Source: Spirochaetaceae bacterium
GTDB lineage: Bacteria; Spirochaetota; Spirochaetia; SZUA-6; Bin103
Length of the DNA: 13,020 nucleotides
NCBI GenBank assembly: GCA_028820215.1
Contig: JAPPKD010000019.1
Span: forward strand, 1-13,020
Direction: 5' to 3'
Shown: one piece after another, positions 1 to 6,915 of the stretch
How the letters are laid out: every line of letters begins with the position of its first letter
Position numbering within the stretch: the first letter of the stretch is position 1
Position numbers and translations under genes: made by a program
Notes under the pieces: model-generated
The model's database searches: none
What the model saw: only the letters and a program-made list of their open reading frames with translations
Told to the model about the DNA's origin: nothing

Positions 1-4
1 AAAT

Positions 5-17
5 CATTGCCGCAATG
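5..17. repeat. Short perfect palindrome downstream of the mrr-like gene
   Basis: CATTGC and GCAATG flank a single central C, so the site is a 13-base perfect palindrome. It lies about 60 bases past the stop codon of the minus-strand Mrr-type gene. Read on the minus strand it is followed by ATTT before the window edge cuts it off. It could be the stem of a weak terminator (CATTG/CAATG with a three-base loop) or a protein-binding site. The stem is short and the tail is truncated, so neither reading is secure. Confidence 0.25.
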
Positions 18-75
18 GGAGTTAAGGCAATTTCAGGCTCTGGAAGTTCCGTTTAGCGCGCCTCGCCGTCGGAGT

Positions 76-996
76 TCAAATGCCCTTGAACCAATCCGAT
101 TGTATACGCACGCTCTCGACCATCTCTGTTTTCACGCCAAGTTCCTTGTTCTTAAGCAAGTCGCAGAGGCGGTCCCCATCAATAAGGTCAATCGCTATCG
201 CGCCGTCGCGAGTGGCCTCGTCGGACGCTCGATTGGAGAAATGGCCAGTGGTGATAAACAAGCCTTTGTCGGCGCGTCCCTGCAACGCTCCACGAAAATC
301 CCTGATCTCTGTGGAACCGACGCTTCCCTTCCAGCGCTTGCACTGGAAGTAGACCTGGAACGACACAAGACCCATTCGAAGCACGCCCACACCGTCGATC
401 CCGCCGTCACCAGACTTTCCGCGCACTTCGACTTTGGTAAATCCCTCTTCACGCAACAGGCGCTGTGACAGCCGCTCAAACGCTTCCGGAGGCATCGCGC
501 CGAGCGCCGCCAAAAGCGACGACTTCCAGTCCTCTATTGCGTCCTCATCCGCCGGTCCTACGACATCCGACTCTTCTTTCTTGGCAGCTTGCCGCTTGGC
601 CCGTGCCCGGTCACGCTCTTCCAGAGTGACCTGGTCATAGATCGCACGGGCTTCACCGAGCTCCGAAATCGTTGTGCCACTCTCGGTCAACGCCCAGACC
701 CCCCGCGAGGAATTTACCAGCGCATTGCCGCGTTTGAGGTAGGTCCGTGCCCAGGCGAGGTAGTAATTCACTCGAGGAAGGTTTTCGTTCCGTGACATAG
801 TGAAAGTTTGCTCGTCTTCGGTCACACCCTCGAGCTCGATCACCTTTTCGTCAAGTTCTTGAATGGTAGCCGATCCACCCAGGACCTTTAGCGCTTCGAT
901 CACACAGAGCATCATCCCAGGCAGATGTGGCAATTTGACTTCGTCTATCAAGAAGCGTCTTTGCATACTCGATAGGTTGTGGTAACCTTTTTCCAC
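76..996 (-). CDS. mrr: Mrr-type restriction endonuclease
   Basis: Predicted Type IV-like restriction endonuclease that would cut modified (for example methylated) foreign DNA. At 306 aa it is close to the length of E. coli Mrr (about 304). Residues about 20-110 fit the Mrr N-terminal winged-helix domain, ending in the typical SSRGVWALTESG turn. Residues about 120-150 are a charged linker. Residues about 165-290 are the Mrr catalytic (PD-(D/E)xK) domain, with GDGGID (D201) followed by Q218-C219-K220, then LFITT (246-250) and the DGDRL segment (273-277). All catalytic positions are present, so it looks intact. The longest start is a GTG at 996. An ATG at 966 (residue 11), preceded by an AAAAAGG run, is an equally good start and keeps both domains. 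A TTGACA at 1003-998 sits directly at the GTG, so if that is a promoter the ATG would be the true start. No methylase partner is visible, as expected for a solitary Mrr. Confidence 0.88.
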   Translation of the reverse strand: MEKGYHNLSSMQRRFLIDEVKLPHLPGMMLCVIEALKVLGGSATIQELDEKVIELEGVTEDEQTFTMSRNENLPRVNYYLAWARTYLKRGNALVNSSRGVWALTESGTTISELGEARAIYDQVTLEERDRARAKRQAAKKEESDVVGPADEDAIEDWKSSLLAALGAMPPEAFERLSQRLLREEGFTKVEVRGKSGDGGIDGVGVLRMGLVSFQVYFQCKRWKGSVGSTEIRDFRGALQGRADKGLFITTGHFSNRASDEATRDGAIAIDLIDGDRLCDLLKNKELGVKTEMVESVRIQSDWFKGI

Positions 997-1185
997 TTGT
1001 CAACCCACAGCGGAAGGAAGCGCCGGGGCTGCGTTTCGCTAGCCGTGCGACGGTCATCAGCCTCGCGCGGTACGCCCTGGAGAGCATCCGGGTCATTGCG
1101 AGAATAGTACGCGCAGGCAAAGATGCATCCTGGGAGATTCGCGGGTAAGTCGCTCCGCTCGGCTAACGTGTGCCGTTGAGGCGGA

Positions 1186-1199
1186 CCACGCCAGCGTGG
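1186..1199. repeat. Inverted repeat, first of an adjacent pair
   Basis: CCACGC and GCGTGG are separated by CA. As RNA or single-stranded DNA this would fold as a five-pair stem with a four-base loop. It lies nine bases from a longer hairpin at 1208-1236. No T-run follows on either strand, so it is not an intrinsic terminator. Its function is unknown. Confidence 0.5.
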
Positions 1200-1207
1200 C
1201 TGAACTG

Positions 1208-1236
1208 GATGAGGCGACGACGGGACGTCGCCCATC
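1208..1236. repeat. Long inverted repeat (hairpin), second of an adjacent pair
   Basis: GATG, a bulged A, then GGCGACG, a six-base loop (1220-1225), CGTCGCC and CATC. The arms pair perfectly over 7 bp, extended by a further 4 bp beyond a one-base bulge. No T-run follows, so an intrinsic terminator is unlikely. Together with the palindrome at 1186-1199 it resembles a REP-like or structured intergenic element, but only one copy of each is seen here. Confidence 0.55.
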
Positions 1237-1430
1237 ACCTCAGGGGCTTCCTCGGACGGAGTAAGCGTGGTGTCGGACAGGTTGCAGGCCAGCCAATGTA
1301 TCGGCCTTCACGTTGCGATAGAGGCGACAAAGAAGCGGACTTCGAAGACGTCAATCGTGGAGCCGTGCCGCGCCGAAACCAAAGTCACGTCAATCCGAGG
1401 TACGCGACGTGATCGGCAGCGCTCGAAGCG

Positions 1431-2473
1431 TCAGCTCGAGTCGATCCTATCGAGTCTGTTTGACGATCGCTTCGGCGGTCCTCCAATATGAATCGGCTCG
1501 AGGTGTGCGTATATCGTCGAGCCAGGAACGGACCTCCGTCCTCCATCGACATCCGTGTAGCTCAACCGCACGTGGTCGAGAGAGACGTCATGAAGCTGGT
1601 CTACGTCGTTGTACAGCCCGAGTCCCTTAACGTGCAGCCCATCTGTGATCCGCGCTTGGTCCCGCGTGTCATGAAACGGCTGAGCGGATTCGAAACGAAC
1701 CTCCACCGTACCTGACTTCTCGGTCGCAGACACTTCTAAGGAGACTATTCTTGGATCAGAGGTCGGTTCGAAACCTATGTCAAGCGCAGCTTGTTTGAGC
1801 GTGCGCGCTTGCGATCTGACAAACGACAGTACAACGTTAGATGGAAATTGGTACTCCTTACGGAACGGCGCGAGGAGCGTTTTCAAATCACGAGTGATGA
1901 TCAAGTCATGTGGCTTGACGGCCACTTCAGCAGCCAAGAACGGGTGCAAACACTGCTCTCCTTACAAACGTAAAACCCGTGATCGTTGGTGACTAAGTGC
2001 AAGTCATGCACGCCGAGGATATTCAGTATTTCTTCCCATATGAGGCCTACTTTGTAAGCACGATCCAAGCGATGGTCAGCAGGAGGACGCTGATGAATGC
2101 ATCGTCGTGCCGCACGGAGGGCCGTGTCGGGTTGCAATTCCAGGTACTCTACGGGGAGGTCGACTCCCTGCGACAAGCGGGAAGCACGCTCGGCAACGGC
2201 GTCATCACTGGGGATTCTCCATTCTGGCAAGGTGCCAAACAGGCGTAGGAGTGAAGCGTGAGCGTGTCTTGCCTTCTGTACGTCGTCTCGCATCTTCTTC
2301 GCGATTAGATTCTGCTCAGTCTCTGCCTGTATGACCTCGGGAAGAGACAGCCGGATGTCATACTTGTCCATGTACAATCGTAAGGTGGACGCTTGTTTGC
2401 TCATCAACCCGACTTCCCGAACCCAGACGTTACTGTCAAGCAGCACCCTGCTTCCACTCACGGAGTGCTTCAT
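1431..2473 (-). pseudogene. PIN-domain (DUF4935-like) protein, split by a single-base frameshift
   Basis: Two minus-strand frames join into one PIN-domain protein of about 347 aa. The N-terminal frame (2473-1901, 190 codons) has LLDSNVW (D13), an acidic helix LPEVIQAET (E51), DHRLDRAYKVGLIWEE (D137 is a candidate metal ligand) and LVTNDHGFY (D164). This is the order of acidic residues in PIN nucleases, and the R-Y-K-x-x-x-I-W-E block is typical of the DUF4935 subgroup. After FYVCK the reading must jump by one missing base, between 1964 and about 1950. There the second frame (to 1431) gives GEQCLHPFLAAEV, matching the LHP-x-L-A-x-E block that follows the last PIN aspartate in this subgroup. 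The N-terminal frame instead runs into 20-odd unrelated residues and a stop at 1901. The fragment from 1949 down has a C-terminal extension I do not recognise. The gene is either inactivated or carries a one-base assembly error. The ATG at 2473 puts the first PIN aspartate at a normal position. Confidence 0.7.
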
Positions 2474-2576
2474 GCCGTCGCATTATGGATCATCCCGAGG
2501 CCTGTCACCACGGTCTCTGGCGCATGATGGGTAAGTGACTGCGCCGCTTCTTTGCTCCAGGAGTGATAGGAGCCTC

Positions 2577-2870
2577 TTAGATTAGGTGCCGAGGCCCTCT
2601 CCTTGGGCAGCCGCCGGCGTCGTCTGACGTTTGGGACAGCGTTCGTTTGGACGCGTGCATTGCGTGGGGGTGCGTCCGCCGCGAACGGTGTTCGGACAGG
2701 GCCTCGTGGGCCAGCCTCTCCAGCGCATCCTCCGACTCGGGCCGAGCACACAGTTCGGCCCATCGCCGCTCCGACTCCAACTCAGCGAGCAGGAACAGGG
2801 CGAATCTATCCTGTTCCTCCCGCGGGAGGTCCGCCGCTTCGTCGAAGGCCCTTTGAAGAAGCTGGTTCAT
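2577..2870 (-). CDS. Orphan small antitoxin-like protein with an aberrant C-terminus
   Basis: A 97-codon frame. Residues 1-68 look like the common small antitoxin (addiction-module type) that normally precedes a RelE/ParE-family toxin: an N-terminal helix MNQLLQRAFDEAADLP, an E-E-Q-D helix with LLAELESERRW, and a closing A-H-E-A-L-S-E-H-R-x-x-R-T segment. Family members normally end a few residues after R-T-x-P (from memory, with a short LDPDxL-like tail). Here the frame runs on for about 30 unrelated residues to 2577, suggesting a small indel or rearrangement near 2665. No intact toxin follows. Another minus-strand frame at about 2590-2640 gives a short piece (VRRRRRLPKE) that could be the remnant of a RelE/ParE N-terminus; this is weak. 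The start is an ATG at 2870 with AGGA about 6 bases upstream. It is possibly non-functional. Confidence 0.6.
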   Translation of the reverse strand: MNQLLQRAFDEAADLPREEQDRFALFLLAELESERRWAELCARPESEDALERLAHEALSEHRSRRTHPHAMHASKRTLSQTSDDAGGCPRRGPRHLI

Positions 2871-3118
2871 CCTCGTTCCTCGATCGGAATTCGCGCGGTC
2901 ACCCTCCTACGCTCCTCAACCGCCGTCAGCGACCTTCCGGCAAGTCTGGCGAGGGGCGTCGCCAGCATCCCTGCAGGCTTCGCGCAGACGCGCAGGGATG
3001 GGCCGTCGCCGATCCGTGGCGTAGGATGCGTCTTCAAATCGGGAGAGTAGTGATTTCTATGGTTGAACGGGACGACAGGGTTGGGGCGTGCGACACCATC
3101 GGCAAGGTAGGAAGGCAC
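2871..3118. promoter_or_regulatory. Leader region between the antitoxin remnant and the seven-gene block
   Basis: Divergent interval of 248 bases that must hold the promoter of the plus-strand block, if it is transcribed from here. A locally A/T-richer patch lies at about 3028-3065. I find no convincing -35/-10 pair: TAGGAT at 3022-3027 is the nearest -10 look-alike and lacks a -35 partner. An open frame continues upstream of the epimerase through this region, but its codon third positions are less G/C-biased than in the gene proper. Confidence 0.35.
3109..3115 (+). promoter_or_regulatory. Ribosome binding site that decides the epimerase start
   Basis: AGGAAGG lies three bases before a GTG at 3119. 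The protein from that GTG begins MKIAAGLFWADY, matching the usual RPE-family start (MKIAPSILSAD). The competing ATG at 3059 has only a GGGAG 13 bases upstream and adds 20 residues unlike the family. Confidence 0.6.
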
Positions 3119-3880
3119 GTGAAGATCGCCGCCGGCCTGTTCTGGGCGGACTACGCCGTGCTGGGCGCTCAGATCGCGGAGATGGAGAGCGCCGGCGTCG
3201 ACTGGTTCCACATCGAGGTGCGCGACGGCAAGTACATGGACTTCGGCATGCCGCGCGGCGGGTTCGACGTCATCGAGGCGACCCGCAAGAGCACGGACCT
3301 GGAAATCGAGGCGCAACTGCAGATGGTGCGCCCCGGCTTCGACGTCTTCAAGCAGATGGCGGACCTGGGCGTGAACCTGATCACCCTCCCGCTGGAAACC
3401 ATGGGCGAGCTCACCATGCAGGCGATCTCCTACATCACCGACGTGCTGGGGCTGAAGGCCGGGGTCTGGGCGTGGCAGGGAACGCCGATCGCGGCGTTCG
3501 AGCAGTACGTGCAGCCCTACGTGCGCGCCATCGAGTACGAGAGCCGCGCCTACTTCTGGGCGCAGGAAACCGGCAAGAGCCCCCATACCATGGACCCGAT
3601 CATGGTGGACAACATCCGCCGCCTGCACGAGATGATCCGCGCCGCCGGGCTGGAGGACCGGATCGAGCTGATGGAGGACGGTGGGCTCAACACCGGCAAC
3701 GTCGACGAGTTCGTCGCCGCCGGGATGACGGTCGGCGAGTTCTCCTCGCCGCTCCTCAAGGGGCCCGAAGGCAAGCTGCAACCCGGCACCGGGGAGATCC
3801 CGGCGGCGGTGGAGAAGCTGCGCGGCGTGCTGGAGGCGGCGGCGGAGCGGCACCGGGACGCGCGCGGCCTGACGCGCTGA
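3119..3880 (+). CDS. RPE-like TIM-barrel epimerase with altered metal ligands
   Basis: A 253-aa protein of the ribulose-phosphate 3-epimerase superfamily, slightly longer than a typical RPE (about 220-230). It shows the N-terminal strand KIAAGLFWADY, the LGAQIAEMESAGVDWFH helix-strand, HIEVRDG (31-37), a GFDVF helix, LGVNLITLPLET, a GLKAGVWAWQGTP segment and a C-terminal DGG (187-189) with the phosphate-side loop GEFSSPLLKG (206-215). In classic RPEs the metal is held by His and Asp of HxDxxDG, His of DVHLM and Asp of DGG. Here His31 and Asp187 remain, the Asp is Glu33 and the second His aligns with Gln66. Residues 140-165 (YFWAQETGKSPH and on) replace the usual VNPGFGGQ loop. The substrate is therefore probably not ribulose 5-phosphate; a different sugar or sugar phosphate is inferred. 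It ends one base before the next gene, as the first gene of the block. An alternative start is the ATG at 3059 (273 aa). Confidence 0.8.
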   Translation: MKIAAGLFWADYAVLGAQIAEMESAGVDWFHIEVRDGKYMDFGMPRGGFDVIEATRKSTDLEIEAQLQMVRPGFDVFKQMADLGVNLITLPLETMGELTMQAISYITDVLGLKAGVWAWQGTPIAAFEQYVQPYVRAIEYESRAYFWAQETGKSPHTMDPIMVDNIRRLHEMIRAAGLEDRIELMEDGGLNTGNVDEFVAAGMTVGEFSSPLLKGPEGKLQPGTGEIPAAVEKLRGVLEAAAERHRDARGLTR

Positions 3881-3881
3881 C

Positions 3882-5045
3882 GTGGCAGCAGGAGACGCCC
3901 GCCCGATCCGGGTGGGCCTGATCGGCTACGGCGGTATCGGCAAGGTGCACGCGCTGGCCTACCGGTCGATCCCCTTCCACTACGGCCTGCCGGCGGATGC
4001 GGTGCGTATCACCGCCGTCGCGACCTCGTCCACGGCTTCCGCCGAGCGGGCGGCGCGGGAGATCGGCTGCCCGGCGTGGAGCGACGACTATCGGCGGATC
4101 GTCGAGCGGGACGACGTCGACCTCGTCGACTGCTCGGTCCCCAACGCCCTGCACGAGCCGGTGGTGACGGCGGTCGCGGCGGCCGGCAAGCACGTCTACT
4201 GCGAGAAGCCGCTGGCCCGCACGGTCGCCGAGGGCGCGCGCATGGCCGAAGCGGTGCGCCGCGCGGGCGTGAAGGCGCAGCCGACCTTCAACTTCCGCTT
4301 CTTTCCCGCCATCACCCGCGCCCGGCAGCTTGTGGACGACGGCTTCCTGGGGCGGATCTTCTCCTTCCGGGGCCGCTACTACCGCTCCAGCTACATCGAC
4401 GCTTCCAAGCCGATGTCCTGGCGGCTGGACCGGGAGGCGTCCGGCGGCGGGGCAATGCACGACCTGGGCAGCCACGTGCTGGATCTGATCGGCTACCTGC
4501 TCGGCCGGTGCGAGTCGGTCAACGCCACGCTGGAGACGCTGATCGATCGACGTCCGGTCTCGGCCGGCAGCGACGAGCTGGCGCCGGTGGAGGTGGACGA
4601 CTGCTGCTTCCTGCACCTGCGCACGGCCGGCGGCGTGCCGGGGCTGGTCGAGGTGAGCCGCATGGGCACCGGCGCCGTGAACGACCTGCAGGTGGAGGTT
4701 TTCGGCGACCGCGGCGCGATCCGCTTCCGCGCCGAGGAGCCGAGCTGGCTGGAGGTCTACGACGCGACCGATCCGGGCGAGCCGCTCGGCGGCATGCGCG
4801 GATTCCGGCGGCTGGAGACCGTCCAGCATCACGCCGGGCAGAAGATCCCGGACTGGTCTCAGGCCGCCGGCTTCACCCGCACGCACGTCGAGTGCCAGTA
4901 TCGGTTGCTGCGCGCCATCTGGGACGACACGCCGCCGCAACCCGACTTCCAGGACGCGCTCCGCGTGCAGGAGGTGATGGCCGCCGCGCAGCGTTCCTCC
5001 ATGGAGGGGCGCTGGGTGACCGTGTCGGCCGACGCCGGGGCGTAG
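3882..5045 (+). CDS. Gfo/Idh/MocA-family NAD(P)-dependent oxidoreductase
   Basis: A 387-aa dehydrogenase of the glucose-fructose oxidoreductase / inositol dehydrogenase family, presumably cytosolic. The Rossmann nucleotide-binding loop is GLIGYGGIG (12-20). CEKP with Lys109 is the family's catalytic and cofactor motif. In the C-terminal alpha/beta domain, GGGAMHDLGSH gives Asp194 and His198, the family's substrate-binding/proton-relay positions. The length is normal. It acts on a sugar, cyclitol or sugar acid, but the substrate cannot be read from the sequence. It starts at a GTG one base after the epimerase stop, and the next gene starts three bases after its own stop, so it is almost certainly co-transcribed with both. 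It is only distantly like the second member at 7600. Confidence 0.9.
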   Translation: MAAGDARPIRVGLIGYGGIGKVHALAYRSIPFHYGLPADAVRITAVATSSTASAERAAREIGCPAWSDDYRRIVERDDVDLVDCSVPNALHEPVVTAVAAAGKHVYCEKPLARTVAEGARMAEAVRRAGVKAQPTFNFRFFPAITRARQLVDDGFLGRIFSFRGRYYRSSYIDASKPMSWRLDREASGGGAMHDLGSHVLDLIGYLLGRCESVNATLETLIDRRPVSAGSDELAPVEVDDCCFLHLRTAGGVPGLVEVSRMGTGAVNDLQVEVFGDRGAIRFRAEEPSWLEVYDATDPGEPLGGMRGFRRLETVQHHAGQKIPDWSQAAGFTRTHVECQYRLLRAIWDDTPPQPDFQDALRVQEVMAAAQRSSMEGRWVTVSADAGA

Positions 5046-5048
5046 GCC

Positions 5049-5903
5049 GTGGGCAGCGCACTGGTGATCGGGGCGCGCGGCATGCTCGGCCGGGACATCG
5101 CCGCAGCCCTGTCCGACACCCACCGGGTCCTGGCCTGGGATATCGACGAGATCGACATCACCGACCGGCCACGCACCGTCGAGCAGATCACCGCGGCCCG
5201 TCCCGAGATCGTGGTCAACGCGGCCGCCTTCGTCGACCTGGAGGCGTGCGAGACGGACCCCGACCGCGCCTGGCTGGTCAACGCCGTCGGCGCCGCCAAC
5301 GTGGCGCACGGAGCGGAGGCGGCGGAGGCGTCCCTGGTCTACATCTCCACCGACTACGTCTTCGATGGCCGAGCCCAGAGCGACTACGACGAGGTCGCGC
5401 ATCCCAACCCGCTGAACCACTACGGCCGCTCGAAGCTGGCCGGCGAGCGGCTGAGCCTCTCTGCGTGCTCGCGGATCTGCGCGGTGCGCACGGCGTGGCT
5501 GTTCGGGCACGCGCCGGGCAACTACGTGGCGCGCGTACTGGACGCCGCGGACCGCGACGGCGTGGTCCGGATGCCGGATGACCAGGTCGAGTCGCCAACC
5601 TATACCGGCGACCTGGCAGCCGCCATCGGCCGGCTGGTCGCGTGCCGGGCATCGGGCGTCGTGCACATGACCAGCCGCGGCGCCTGCACCCGCGCCGGGT
5701 TCGCGGCCGAGGTGCTGCGCCAGGCCGGGCGCACCGAACCGGTGGAGGTGGTGGAGCCGCGCAGCGCCGGACGCTACGCCCGCCGGCCCGAGCGGCCGGT
5801 GCTGGACTGCCGGCTGTACCGGCTGCTCACCGGTGCGGAACTGCCCGCGTGGCCGGAGGGGATCGGCCGGTATCTCGCACGCGAGCACGCGGGAGGCACG
5901 TGA
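5049..5903 (+). CDS. RmlD-like SDR sugar reductase
   Basis: A 284-aa extended-type short-chain dehydrogenase of the RmlD substrate-binding family (dTDP-4-dehydrorhamnose reductase and relatives). It shows the nucleotide loop GARGMLG (8-14), VVNAAAFVDLEACE, YISTDYVFDG (Ser100, Thr101, Asp102), YGRSKLAGE (Tyr125, Lys129, the catalytic pair) and RTAWLFG, which together form the RmlD pattern. The length matches RmlD (about 290). In rhamnose synthesis it would reduce dTDP-4-keto-L-rhamnose with NADPH, but rmlA, rmlB and rmlC are absent here and the neighbours are oxidoreductases and a kinase. A role on another keto-sugar is as likely, and I do not assign the rmlD symbol. It starts at a GTG. Its TGA overlaps the next GTG start in the four-base GTGA arrangement, indicating translational coupling. 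Confidence 0.85.
   Translation: MGSALVIGARGMLGRDIAAALSDTHRVLAWDIDEIDITDRPRTVEQITAARPEIVVNAAAFVDLEACETDPDRAWLVNAVGAANVAHGAEAAEASLVYISTDYVFDGRAQSDYDEVAHPNPLNHYGRSKLAGERLSLSACSRICAVRTAWLFGHAPGNYVARVLDAADRDGVVRMPDDQVESPTYTGDLAAAIGRLVACRASGVVHMTSRGACTRAGFAAEVLRQAGRTEPVEVVEPRSAGRYARRPERPVLDCRLYRLLTGAELPAWPEGIGRYLAREHAGGT
5891..5896 (+). promoter_or_regulatory. Ribosome binding site of the ROK kinase inside the preceding gene
   Basis: GGGAGG lies three bases before the GTG at 5900 and within the last codons of the RmlD-like gene. It fixes the ROK start at 5900 rather than further upstream in the same open frame. Confidence 0.6.
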
Positions 5904-6877
5904 CGTCCCTGCTGGCGGTTGGCATCGATGTCGGCGGCACCAAGATCGCGGCCGGCCTGGTGGACGACGCCGGCACCATTCTGCGGCGCCACGTCACCAC
6001 CGCTCACGCGGAACGGCCGCCGGCGGAGGTCATCGCCGCCATCGAAGAGAGTTGCGCCGCGCTGATGGAGTCGTCCCAGGGGGAGCGAGTCGTCGGCGTC
6101 GGCGTGGGCTTCCCGGGCAACATCAACCAGCAGCGCGGCGAGGTCCTGGTGAGCTCCAACTTGCCGGCGTGGGACCACTACCCCCTGCGCGAAACGCTCG
6201 CCGGTCGCCTCCGCCTCCCCGTCGCGCTCGACAACGACGCCAACATGGCCGCCCTGGGCGAGCACCGCTACGGCGCCGGTCAGGGCGTCAGCCACCTGTG
6301 CTACGTCACCCTGAGCACCGGCCTGGGCTTGGGCGTCGTCGCCGACGGGCAGGTGTACTCGGGCGCCCACGGCACCGCCGCCGAGATCGGCCACCTCAGC
6401 GTCGACTGGGACGGCCCGCGCTGCACCTGCGGCAAGCGCGGCTGCGTCATGGCGTACGCGAGCGGCATCGGCATCTCGCGCATGGCCTACGAAGCGGTCG
6501 ACCGCGGCGATGCTCCCGTGCTCGCCGCGCTGTTGCGCCCTGGCCGGCAGCGCATCGCGGCCGAGACCGTGGCCGACGCCGCCGCGCGCGGTGATGCGGC
6601 CGCGGGCGAGATCCTGCATCGGGCCGGCCGCTACGCCGGCCTGGCCCTGGCCGCGGCGGTCCAGATCCTGGATCCCGAGCTGCTGGTTATCGGCGGCGGG
6701 CTCACCCGCCTCGGCGCGGTGCTGCTCGATCCCGCCCTGTCCACCATGCGGGAGCTGGTCCAGGAGCAGATGGTAGACTCGGTGCGCGTGGAGATGTCCC
6801 GGCTCGGCGAGGAGATCGGCGTCCTGGGCGCGGCCGCCCGGGCCTTCTCCGCGCGATCGGCGCGCCCGCTTGGCTAG
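5900..6877 (+). CDS. ROK-family sugar kinase (glucokinase-like)
   Basis: A 325-aa ROK protein that phosphorylates a hexose or amino sugar with ATP. Visible motifs are the N-terminal phosphate loop IDVGGTK (9-15), GVGFPGNI, LDNDANMAALGE with the catalytic Asp113, STGLGLGVV, and the ROK zinc site made of His165 with Cys175, Cys177 and Cys182 (GPRCTCGKRGC). VIGGGL closes the C-terminal ATP region. There is no N-terminal winged helix, so this is an enzyme and not an NagC/XylR-type repressor. The length is usual for ROK kinases. It overlaps the preceding gene by four bases and is followed, after 38 bases, by the HAD gene. The substrate is unknown; context suggests a modified sugar. Confidence 0.92.
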   Translation: MTSLLAVGIDVGGTKIAAGLVDDAGTILRRHVTTAHAERPPAEVIAAIEESCAALMESSQGERVVGVGVGFPGNINQQRGEVLVSSNLPAWDHYPLRETLAGRLRLPVALDNDANMAALGEHRYGAGQGVSHLCYVTLSTGLGLGVVADGQVYSGAHGTAAEIGHLSVDWDGPRCTCGKRGCVMAYASGIGISRMAYEAVDRGDAPVLAALLRPGRQRIAAETVADAAARGDAAAGEILHRAGRYAGLALAAAVQILDPELLVIGGGLTRLGAVLLDPALSTMRELVQEQMVDSVRVEMSRLGEEIGVLGAAARAFSARSARPLG

Positions 6878-6915
6878 CCGATAAATCCTGAAGGCTGCCG
6901 GAAAGGATCAAGAGA

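Larger units (their letters stand above)
997..1430. other. Gene-free interval between the mrr-like gene and the PIN pseudogene
   Basis: About 435 bases in which I recognise no protein. Short open frames on both strands have no recognisable motifs and read as chance frames. The only structure I see is a pair of adjacent palindromes at 1186-1199 and 1208-1236, listed separately. The upstream region of the mrr-like gene, including a TTGACA hexamer on the minus strand at 1003-998, occupies the left end. I found no matching -10 element at normal spacing. Confidence 0.5.

Noticed and set aside
7..468. Plus-strand open frame opposite the mrr-like gene
   Set aside because: No recognisable domain; the minus strand carries complete Mrr motifs.
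998..1003. TTGACA on the minus strand as a promoter for the mrr-like gene
   Set aside because: No -10 element lies at 16-18 bases, and the hexamer touches the GTG start. Kept only as a note on start choice.
1160..1240. Resemblance to an integron attC site (GGCTAAC next to palindromes)
   Set aside because: The core-site consensus is not met (wrong base at the second position) and no matching GTTRRRY partner lies at the right distance. No integrase is seen.
2603..3118. Long open frame extending the epimerase upstream by about 170 codons
   Set aside because: It overlaps the antitoxin on the other strand, has no family similarity and a weaker third-position G/C bias. The family-like start and ribosome binding site lie at 3119.
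3756..5888. Very long minus-strand open frame of about 710 codons
   Set aside because: It is antisense to the Gfo/Idh and RmlD-like genes, rich in Ala, Arg, Gly and His. This is the usual shadow of high-G+C coding sequence.
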